This document shows, piece after piece, positions 1 through 6,721 of a stretch of 12,616 nt of DNA. Both the position numbers and the translations under genes were made by a program. Origin of the DNA: DASZCR01 sp035942915 (lineage in GTDB: Bacteria; Acidobacteriota; Blastocatellia; Pyrinomonadales; Pyrinomonadaceae); contig DASZCR010000239.1 in the NCBI GenBank assembly GCA_035942915.1, positions 1 to 12,616 of the forward strand. The letters run 5' to 3'. The notes beneath the pieces are model-generated. The model was not told the origin of the DNA. It made no database searches and saw nothing but the letters and a program-made list of their open reading frames with translations. Position 1 is the stretch's first letter, and each line of letters starts with the position of its first letter.

Positions 1-2067
1 TGCTCTGGTCATCCTGCCGGCCGACAACTCTCCGACGAGGAAGGCTTCGTTTGAGAGAGTCACTCCGGCCGTGCGTTCCAGTTCATCGACGAAGGCTTGC
101 GGCGACTGGAACTGCGGCTGGTTGAACTTCTGCGTGAACTCCGGCCTCAGGACGAACGCATCCGTAAACTCGTTCTTGCTCTGAGCCTCTTCCTGCGGCG
201 ATTGCGGCCCGCCGACTTTGACAAGGTCGGGGACGAACTCCGCATAAGTCGGCCGACGGTCGAACGCCACCTCGTAGAAGCGATAGGCGAAATAACCGCG
301 CGTCTGAAACTCCTGCGACTGGAAGAAGGCGGCCGAGACGAGCACTCTGTCGCACTGCGGGTTGTCCAAGCCGAAGCCGCCGTTCGGACAACCGTTAATG
401 GTTGACTGCCAACCGGCGAAGCCGACCGTGTCAGGCTCGCGCGAGAGGAAGTCCAGATAGTGCTGACGGACGAAGAACGGCACATCGAATATCGGCGAGG
501 TCGCGTCCGCCCCGTCGTTGTCGGTGATAGAGACCGTCGCGCTTGTCTGTGAGCCGAGACCGACGCTGCCGCCGGTGGCGTTCGAGAGCGTGAGCGTGAA
601 GGTCTCATTGCCTTCGGCGTAGCGGTCGTCCACGAGGGGAATCGTGACGGTGCGCGACTGTTGTCCCGCCGCGAAGCGCACCGTGCCGCCGACGGTCGCG
701 TAGTCGCAACGCGGAGAGGCGACGCCCGTCTTCTGGTTGCACAGAGAGAAGGGCGGGACGTTGGCCGTCAGGTCAACGCTCGCGGCCGTCGAGAGGTCGC
801 CCGTGCGCGTCAAGGTGACGTTGGCGTTTGCGCCGCCCGATTCGGGTATCTGATAGCTGCTCGCGCTGAACTGAATGGTGCTCGCGGGCGCGGTCACCGT
901 GTCGGTGATTCTGAAAATCGTGCCGCTCGTATAGTCTGCGACGTAGAGGTTGCCGGACTCGTCTTCGCCGAAGGTCGAGACGTTGATGGTGCTGTCGAGC
1001 AGTTCCGTGTTCTGCCAGCCGCTTCCCACGCGTCTCAAGCCCCAGATGCGACCCGAACAGAAGTCGCCATAGAAGTAGAGACCCTGCATGCGCGGGAACG
1101 TGCCGCCGCGATAGACGAAGCCGCCCGTGACGGAGCAGCCGAGACTGTGGCTGTATTCGACGACGGGCAACGTCAGCCCCGTCGTCACACAGCCTGTAGA
1201 CGGATTGAAGCAGTGCGCGCCTTCCATCACACGCCAGCCGTAGTTCTCTCCGCCCGCGCTCAAAGCCGCTTGAAAGTTCACTTCCTCGAAGGCGTTCTGG
1301 CCGACATCGGCGATGTAGAGGTCTGCGGTCTGGCGGTCGAAGGAGAAGCGCCAGGGGTTACGCAGGCCGAGCGCCCAGATTTCGGGACGAAAGCCCGTGC
1401 TGCCGACGAAGGGATTGGTGGACGGAACGTTGTACGTCGCGGGGCTGCCCGTCTCCGGGTCGATGCGAAGGATTTTGCCGAGCGGCGTGCCCGGACTCTG
1501 CGCGAGGTTGAAGGGGTCGCCGCCTGAACCGCCATCGCCGAGACCGATGTAGAGGAAGCCGTCGCGCGGGCTGAAGGCGAGTTGACCGCCGTTATGATTG
1601 GCGAAGGGCTGCTCTGTCGTGAAGATAATCTGTTCGCTCGCAGGGTCGGCCACATCCGGGTTGCCCGCGCTCACGCGGAAACGCGAGATGACTGTATCGC
1701 CGCGCGCGGCGTTCGTGTAGTTGACGTAGAAGTATTGCTTCGCGTTGAAGCCCGGCGGGAAGGCGAGACCGAGCAGGCCGCGTTCTCCACCGGCCGAAAT
1801 GCGTGCGCTGATGTCGAGGAAGGGTGTCGCCAGCAGCGTGCCGTTGCGGATGACGCGGATGCGCCCGCTCTGTTCGACGACGAAGAGACGATTGCTGCCG
1901 TCGCCCGCGTGCGTGATGCTGACGGGCTGCGTAAAGCCCGTGAAGGTGGAGACGAGTGAGATGCTCGGCAAGCCGCCGGTCTGCGCCGTGACGTGCGCCG
2001 GACGGAGAGCGCCTGACAGCATCGCTCCTAACAACAAGAACGCGAGACACAACCTGCGTGAAGACAT
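1..2067 (-). CDS. Secreted PQQ-dependent sugar dehydrogenase-like propeller with Calx-beta and DUF4214 domains (3' end outside window)
   Basis: The minus strand is open from an ATG at 2067 to the window edge (689 codons, no stop), so the C-terminus is missing. Residues 1-29 look like a Sec signal peptide ending HVTAQ. Residues about 35-385 match the soluble aldose/glucose dehydrogenase family, six-bladed propellers that oxidise sugars with PQQ and Ca2+. Visible hallmarks are NHNGGQLAF with candidate catalytic His158, GLGDGGSGGDPFNLAQ, GKILRID, LGLRNPWRFSFD with Arg236, ADVGQN and NYGWRVMEG. Residues about 395-515 form a Calx-beta domain ending VSITDNDG. From about 524 a DUF4214 domain begins (FFVRQHYLDFLSREPD). 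The start is backed by AGGAAGGG seven bases upstream. Propeller family assignment is confident. True PQQ dehydrogenase activity is not, because many such secreted propellers have unknown substrates. Confidence 0.9.
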   Translation of the reverse strand, partial: MSSRRLCLAFLLLGAMLSGALRPAHVTAQTGGLPSISLVSTFTGFTQPVSITHAGDGSNRLFVVEQSGRIRVIRNGTLLATPFLDISARISAGGERGLLGLAFPPGFNAKQYFYVNYTNAARGDTVISRFRVSAGNPDVADPASEQIIFTTEQPFANHNGGQLAFSPRDGFLYIGLGDGGSGGDPFNLAQSPGTPLGKILRIDPETGSPATYNVPSTNPFVGSTGFRPEIWALGLRNPWRFSFDRQTADLYIADVGQNAFEEVNFQAALSAGGENYGWRVMEGAHCFNPSTGCVTTGLTLPVVEYSHSLGCSVTGGFVYRGGTFPRMQGLYFYGDFCSGRIWGLRRVGSGWQNTELLDSTINVSTFGEDESGNLYVADYTSGTIFRITDTVTAPASTIQFSASSYQIPESGGANANVTLTRTGDLSTAASVDLTANVPPFSLCNQKTGVASPRCDYATVGGTVRFAAGQQSRTVTIPLVDDRYAEGNETFTLTLSNATGGSVGLGSQTSATVSITDNDGADATSPIFDVPFFVRQHYLDFLSREPDTVGFAGWQSTINGCPNGGFGLDNPQCDRVLVSAAFFQSQEFQTRGYFAYRFYEVAFDRRPTYAEFVPDLVKVGGPQSPQEEAQSKNEFTDAFVLRPEFTQKFNQPQFQSPQAFVDELERTAGVTLSNEAFLVGELSAGRMTRA

Positions 2068-2074
2068 AGAACAT

Positions 2075-2082
2075 CCCTTCCT
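2075..2082 (-). promoter_or_regulatory. Ribosome binding site of the sugar dehydrogenase-like gene
   Basis: The minus strand reads AGGAAGGG, ending seven bases before the ATG at 2067. It fixes that start over an out-of-frame ATG just upstream. It is one of the clearer Shine-Dalgarno sites in the window and suggests this gene is translated independently of the chelatase operon above it. I see no convincing promoter in the 90-base gap 2068-2157. Confidence 0.6.
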
Positions 2083-2157
2083 GTTTTCATCGCTCGTGGA
2101 TTGAGAGGGGTTCGGGGAGAGAATAGCTTAACGGAAAACGGGCGGCGCGGGAAGAGG

Positions 2158-4323
2158 TCAGTCGAAATGAAGCGCGGCGGCTCGTTCCTCGATAGCAGCA
2201 AAGAGTTCTTCGCGCTCGCGCTCGTCGGCCGACTGCCGGTAGGCGTCGAGCAGTTCTTTGAGCGAGGCGAGGTCACGATAAACTCCCGCGTCTTCGACCG
2301 GCGGCGTGAGATAAGAGACCAGTTCGGCGTAGGAGCGACGGCGCGCGATGGTTCCCTCAGAAGGATTGTTGACGCTGTAGAGATAGACGTGCGGCAACTC
2401 GCCGACGAGACGGTCAGGCCAGCATTCGCCCGACAGGCCGACCTGTTTACCCGGCATGAATTCGAGCGCGCCGTGCGTGCCGACGTGGACGAGCGCATCG
2501 GCGCGGAAGATTTTTTCGAGATACGTGTAGAGCGCCGCGAAGCCGTGATGAGGCGCGCCCGAACGTGCCATCAGGAGGCGCATCGGGTCGCCTTCATAAC
2601 CGAAGGTCGGCTGCACGGCGACGAAGGCTTGACCGAGTTGCACGCCCTGAATCAGCAGGTCGTTGCCGAACGAATTGATGGAGCCGGGCGCGCGTCCCCA
2701 CTCCTTCTCTATCTCGCGCGCGTAAGGGCAGAGGCGCTCGTACTCGTCTGCGCTCATCCTGTAGGCGACGCTCGCCGGTGTGCCGAACATTTGCGCGCCT
2801 TCGCCTTCGAGCAGCAGTTGGCGCAAACGTTCGGCGCTCTCAGGCACTTCGACCTTGTAGCCTTCACTGCGCAGACGCGCGAGCGTTTCATAGAGACTCG
2901 GAAAAACGTCGAGGTCGGCGGCCGTGCCGACGTTGCCTTTGTTGGGCGGGAAACAGAAGACGACGAAGGCGAGGCGGATGTCGGCGCGCGCGGCCGTACG
3001 CAGACGATTCCAACGCGCGAGGCGACGCGCGAAGCGTCGGCAACGCTCTTCGAGCGCGACCGGCTCTGCGCCGTCGGCAGGCATCCCGCCGTAGACGAAC
3101 GGCTCGGTCGCGCCGTCAATCTCAGGAATGGCAATCTGCATTCCCGCCTGCACAGGATTAAGCCCCGTCCACGAATCACGCCATGCTTCGACCGTCTGCA
3201 CGTCGAGACTGACGGCGGAGCGAAAAGGCCGGTTCAGTTCTTTGAGAAACTCGACGGCCGCTTCGCTGTCGTTCATCGCCGGGCCGCCGACGAAGCTGAA
3301 GCCGGTCAGCGAAACTATCTGGCTGACGCGCGCGCGTCTGTCGTCGGCGACGAAGAAACGCTCACAGGCTTCGCGGTTGTCCATGAAGGTCGAGATGGCC
3401 GGGATAACGGCCAGACCTTCTGCTTCGACGGCGCGAATCAGTCCGTCGTAGTGGCGGCGCGTGCCGCTGATTATCTGCGTCCGCATCAGGAGCAGCCCCG
3501 TGGTTCGTTCGGGGTCGAGAGGCGGGACTGCCTGCTTGCGTCCGCGCTTCTCGTACCACGCGCGATAAGCGTCGAACGAATCGAAGAGCGCAGGCGCGTC
3601 CGGGTGATAGATGCCGACGGCCGGTTGCGACTCCGGCGGAGGAACTGCGATGCGCGTGCCTGCGATGCGCTCGGCTTCAGCGTAATGCTTGAGCGCGTAG
3701 AGGAGCATCGAGCGGATGTTGGCGGGCGTCGGTTGGAGGAAGTAGCAGAAGAGTTGCAGGTAGTGTTTGAGGTCGCGCAGGCGTCCGGCGTTGGGAACGA
3801 GTTTGAGGAGCGCGGGCAGGCGTTGGACGAGGCGCAGGTAACGGTCGTGGCGCGGCCGTCGTTTCTCGCGGCGTGCGCGCGCCTGTTCGCCCATCCATGA
3901 ACCCGCGCTTTTGAAGAGACGGCGCGCGCGTCCCTCGCCACGCGTTTCGTCGCCCTCTGCATCCGCAGCCTCGTCGTCTCCGCCGAAGCTGAGTTTGCCC
4001 ATGCGCGTGCGGCGCATGAGGTCGGGCATGCAGTTGATAACGACGGTCGTCGCAGGGCGTGTCGCAGGGTCGTCGAAGAGGCGCAGGAGTCGCGCGGCGT
4101 TCTCGCCGTCGGTGACGTGGAAGACGAAGGCGATGGAGGCTTGCGCGAGGTCTGCGGCCAGAGCGCGCCACGCGCCGTCGTCGAGCCGCGCGCCGAGGTT
4201 GTGCGCGCAGACGCGCACACGCAAGCCGAACTCACTTTCGATGTCGCGCTCGGCCTGTTTGAGCGGCGCCAGCAGGCTCGACCCGACGTACAGCGCCGCG
4301 ATGTGTAATCGCTCCTCGTTCAT
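2158..4323 (-). CDS. bchH: BchH/ChlH-type chelatase large subunit, N-terminal half (separate gene)
   Basis: This 721-residue protein corresponds to the N-terminal half of the large tetrapyrrole-binding subunit of magnesium chelatase (BchH/ChlH, related to CobN), which works in the cytoplasm. Residues about 7-165 resemble the BchH-specific N-terminal domain (DUF3479), with INCMPDLMRRTRMGKLSF near its middle and a charged insertion at about 115-160. The CobN/BchH core follows, with FPPNKGNVGTAADLDVFPSL, FGYEGDPMRLL, HVGTHGALEFMPGKQVGLSG from about residue 613, and NNPSEGTIARRRSY. It stops at ALHFD, just where intact relatives enter the linker before the C-terminal half. The missing half is encoded upstream at 4941-6689, so gene order is swapped. 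Tandem GTG-ATG start codons occur at 4326 and 4323; I chose the ATG. No clear Shine-Dalgarno is seen; the start lies 19 bases after the preceding stop, so translational coupling is plausible. Mg versus Co specificity is not readable. Confidence 0.9.
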   Translation of the reverse strand: MNEERLHIAALYVGSSLLAPLKQAERDIESEFGLRVRVCAHNLGARLDDGAWRALAADLAQASIAFVFHVTDGENAARLLRLFDDPATRPATTVVINCMPDLMRRTRMGKLSFGGDDEAADAEGDETRGEGRARRLFKSAGSWMGEQARARREKRRPRHDRYLRLVQRLPALLKLVPNAGRLRDLKHYLQLFCYFLQPTPANIRSMLLYALKHYAEAERIAGTRIAVPPPESQPAVGIYHPDAPALFDSFDAYRAWYEKRGRKQAVPPLDPERTTGLLLMRTQIISGTRRHYDGLIRAVEAEGLAVIPAISTFMDNREACERFFVADDRRARVSQIVSLTGFSFVGGPAMNDSEAAVEFLKELNRPFRSAVSLDVQTVEAWRDSWTGLNPVQAGMQIAIPEIDGATEPFVYGGMPADGAEPVALEERCRRFARRLARWNRLRTAARADIRLAFVVFCFPPNKGNVGTAADLDVFPSLYETLARLRSEGYKVEVPESAERLRQLLLEGEGAQMFGTPASVAYRMSADEYERLCPYAREIEKEWGRAPGSINSFGNDLLIQGVQLGQAFVAVQPTFGYEGDPMRLLMARSGAPHHGFAALYTYLEKIFRADALVHVGTHGALEFMPGKQVGLSGECWPDRLVGELPHVYLYSVNNPSEGTIARRRSYAELVSYLTPPVEDAGVYRDLASLKELLDAYRQSADEREREELFAAIEERAAALHFD

Positions 4324-4342
4324 CACGCGTGAGAGTAGATGT

Positions 4343-4879
4343 TTAAGACTTCGGTCTTCTTCTCGCAGGCGGCGTTGTCACCGGCGGGGGTGTGGACTGC
4401 GGCGGATGTGCGAAGGGCGCGACGCCTTCGGCGCGCAGCCTCTCGGCCACGCGCAAGCCCATCTGTTCGCCGCGCCGCGCGCCTATCGCGCCCGACTCGC
4501 TGAGAATCTGCGGCAGGATTTTTATCGCCTTCTGTCCGGTCGGCGTCTGGTAGAAAGCTATCAGGGCTTTGATGTCTTCGCCCGACAGGTGTTTGTCATA
4601 GATGGCCGCCATCTCGCTCAGGAAGCCTTCCGTCCGAAACTCTTTTTCGGCCTCTTTCTCCAACTCCTGCCAGAACCTTTCCGGCATCTGCGGCATCGTC
4701 CTGCGAGCCATCACGATGCCCTCTCTGACTCCTGCCAGTCCCGACTCGACGGCGTGCGTTATCTCCAACAGACGACGGATGTCTTGCGCCTTCTCGGTCT
4801 CGGCCGTCTGCGCCGGGACGGCGGGCGCAGAGAGCACGAGCACGCACAAGGCCGCCGCCGCGATAAAAGTTTTTCTCAT
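4343..4879 (-). CDS. Small secreted DUF2059-family protein
   Basis: This 178-residue protein begins with a clear signal peptide (MRKTFIAAAALCVLVLSAPA, cleavage likely at VPA-QT near residue 23), so it should be periplasmic. The rest is largely helical, with a DUF2059-like section at about residues 95-140 (IYDKHLSGEDIKALIAFYQT, then PTGQKAIKILPQI) and a Pro/Thr-rich tail ending in basic residues. DUF2059 has no established biochemical function. The start at 4879 is chosen because AGAGG lies 10 bases upstream and the signal peptide begins there; an in-frame extension to 5155 only overlaps the preceding gene. It sits 61 bases after the C-half and 19 bases before the N-half of the chelatase large subunit, so it is probably co-transcribed with them, although no link between a periplasmic protein and a cytoplasmic chelatase is known to me. 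Confidence 0.85.
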   Translation of the reverse strand: MRKTFIAAAALCVLVLSAPAVPAQTAETEKAQDIRRLLEITHAVESGLAGVREGIVMARRTMPQMPERFWQELEKEAEKEFRTEGFLSEMAAIYDKHLSGEDIKALIAFYQTPTGQKAIKILPQILSESGAIGARRGEQMGLRVAERLRAEGVAPFAHPPQSTPPPVTTPPARRRPKS

Positions 4880-4889
4880 CTTCTTGATA

Positions 4890-4894
4890 CCTCT
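4890..4894 (-). promoter_or_regulatory. Ribosome binding site of the DUF2059 gene
   Basis: AGAGG on the minus strand, 10 bases before the ATG at 4879. It decides the start at the signal peptide over the longer in-frame reading that would overlap the upstream bchH C-half. Confidence 0.5.
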
Positions 4895-4940
4895 TCGCTT
4901 CTTCAAATTCTTCAACTGCGCGCCCGACTCCGGCTCTACT

Positions 4941-6689
4941 TCAGGCGACTCCTTCCAGTTGGTCTTCAAGCCCCGTGAAGATTTCTCTGAGGCGTTCGAC
5001 GGTGGCGCTCTCGGCCTTCCAGAAGCCGCGCCCTTCGGCTTCCAGCAGACGCGCGACGAGCGAGCGCGCCGAGTGCGGGTTGAGTTGACGCAGGCGTTCG
5101 AGCATCTCTTCATCGAGCACGAAGGTTTCGGCCACCTCCTGATAGACCCACTCATCGACGGCGTCAGCGGTCGCGCTCCATCCGAAGGTGTTCGTCACGC
5201 GGTTCTCAATCTCGGCAACGCCGCGAAAGCCGTGCTTGAGCATCCCTTCGTACCACTTCGGGTTGAGCGTCTTGGCGCGCGTCTCAAGCCGTATCGTCTC
5301 GGCAAGCGAACGGACTTTCGCCTCGCGCGAGAGCACGTCCGAGAGATAGACGACGGGGCGCGCGCGCGCGTGGTTCTCGACCGCACGCGAGACGCCGCCG
5401 AGATACTCGAAATAATGGTCAACGTCGGTGACGCCAATCTCGAACGAGTCGATATTCTGATAGGTGGCCTCGACGCGCGTGAGGGCGCGGCTCATCGCGC
5501 GTCGCGCCTCGCGCCCTTCGAGCGCGCGCCCCTCGCCGTCGCGCCCGTAGGCGAAGCACTTGCGCGTCACGAACAGTTCGCCGAGCGCGCTCGACTGTTC
5601 CCACTGCGAATCCGTCACCATGAAGTTGACGTTCGTGCCGTAGTTGCCCGGCGCGTTCGAGAAGACGCGCCAAGAGGCTTCGTCGAAGGAACAGCCGTCG
5701 GCCTCTATCTGTTCGACGATGTTGCGCCGGACGTAGTTCATCTCGACAGGTTCGTCCAACTCTGCGACGCGGCGCACGGCCTTATCCAAAAGCAACATCG
5801 TCGCGCCGAAGAGGTCTCGGAAGATGCCGGAGACGGTCATCACGACATCGACGCGCGGGCGTCCCAACTCGGCGAGCGCGATGGGTTCGACATCCGTCAC
5901 GCGATTGAGCCTGTCGCGCACGGGGCGCACGCCGAGCAGCCACAACGCCTGCGCCACGCCCTCGCCCTGCGTCTTGATGTTGTCGAGTCCCCAGAGGACG
6001 AGCGCCATCGCGCGCGGGACACGGCCCTGCTCCGCGCGATGGCGTTCGAGCAGGAGACGGACGACGCGCTCGGCGCGCGCGAAGGCGGCGGCCGAAGGGA
6101 CGGCGTAAGGGTTGACGGCGTGCGTATTGCGGCCGGTGGGAAGGACGGAAGGGTTCTGCACGATGTCCGCGCCGGGTCCCGGCTCGATGTATTCACCGCG
6201 CAGAGCGCGTGCCAGACTGTCGAGTTCGTCGTTCGTCCTGAGATGTGCGCGGACGGTTTCGAGTAAGGCGAAGACTTTCGTTGACTCTGCGGGTGCGACT
6301 CCGGCGGCAGATTCCAGCCAACGACTTGCGTCCGCCGTCCCGCTCATGACGAAACGCGCGACGGCTTCGCGCAGCAACGCCTCGACGCGCTCGCGCCTCT
6401 TTAAACTCTCCTCGTCGCGCGCGCCTCGTTCGAGCAGCGTAGCGTATGAGCCGAGGCCGAGTGCTTCGGCGATGAGGTCGGGCAGGGCGCGCGCGCCGAT
6501 TTCGGGGCGGTCGAAGGAGGCGACGGCGCGCAGCACGTCGGCGCACTCTTCGTCGCCCGACGGACGACCGAAGACGTGCAGCCCCGTCGGTATCAGACGC
6601 CGCTCGACCTCGACGACCTGCTCGTAGAGTTCAAGCACGCGCCGGTCGCGCTCCTCGCTCGACTGTCGCCTTTGTGCTTCGCCTTCCAT
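4941..6689 (-). CDS. bchH: BchH/ChlH-type chelatase large subunit, C-terminal half (separate gene)
   Basis: This 582-residue protein begins where the N-half protein (2158-4323) ends and matches the C-terminal half of BchH/ChlH through to the usual C-terminus. After a short charged lead come LIPTGLHVFG (about 32-41), EYIEPGPGADIVQNPSVLPT (about 167-186), LVLWGLDNIKTQGEG, ELGRPRVDVVMTVSGIFRDL, ELDEPVEMNYVRRN, NPKWYEGMLKHGFRG, NTFGWSATADAVDEWVY and LEAEGRGFWKA, ending in LEDQLEGVA. These are strongly conserved family blocks, and none looks damaged. It starts 32 bases after the ATPase-subunit gene. Tandem TTG-ATG starts occur at 6692 and 6689; ATG is preferred. No strong Shine-Dalgarno is visible. 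It should pair non-covalently with the N-half to form the porphyrin-binding subunit. A CobN-like role in cobalt insertion is the main alternative to Mg chelation. Confidence 0.9.
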   Translation of the reverse strand: MEGEAQRRQSSEERDRRVLELYEQVVEVERRLIPTGLHVFGRPSGDEECADVLRAVASFDRPEIGARALPDLIAEALGLGSYATLLERGARDEESLKRRERVEALLREAVARFVMSGTADASRWLESAAGVAPAESTKVFALLETVRAHLRTNDELDSLARALRGEYIEPGPGADIVQNPSVLPTGRNTHAVNPYAVPSAAAFARAERVVRLLLERHRAEQGRVPRAMALVLWGLDNIKTQGEGVAQALWLLGVRPVRDRLNRVTDVEPIALAELGRPRVDVVMTVSGIFRDLFGATMLLLDKAVRRVAELDEPVEMNYVRRNIVEQIEADGCSFDEASWRVFSNAPGNYGTNVNFMVTDSQWEQSSALGELFVTRKCFAYGRDGEGRALEGREARRAMSRALTRVEATYQNIDSFEIGVTDVDHYFEYLGGVSRAVENHARARPVVYLSDVLSREAKVRSLAETIRLETRAKTLNPKWYEGMLKHGFRGVAEIENRVTNTFGWSATADAVDEWVYQEVAETFVLDEEMLERLRQLNPHSARSLVARLLEAEGRGFWKAESATVERLREIFTGLEDQLEGVA

Positions 6690-6721
6690 CAATTCTCAAC
6701 AGTCTTTCTTATCTGGCGTCT

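Noticed and set aside
1592..2074. A 160-codon minus-strand frame starting at 2074
   Set aside because: It is a shadow of the propeller gene in the neighbouring frame; the frame from 2067 carries the signal peptide and all family motifs and stays open for 689 codons.
2101..3900. A 599-codon open frame on the plus strand opposite the bchH N-half
   Set aside because: It lies antisense to a well-conserved family, its protein is Arg/Glu/Ala-rich with no family motif, and high GC keeps antisense frames open. The same holds for long plus-strand frames at 661-1527, 4602-6266 and 7697-8791.
4345..4358. A small AAGAC/GTCTT hairpin with a four-base loop at the end of the DUF2059 gene
   Set aside because: Only five pairs, no T run after it on the minus strand, and the next gene starts 19 bases on, so it is not a credible terminator.
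4880..5155. An N-terminal extension of the DUF2059 gene
   Set aside because: The extension overlaps the bchH C-half in another frame, is Ser/Arg-rich shadow sequence, and would bury the signal peptide.
2158..6689. Explaining the divided bchH by a frameshift or internal stop
   Set aside because: The halves are in reversed order with a complete gene between them, which a point mutation cannot produce.
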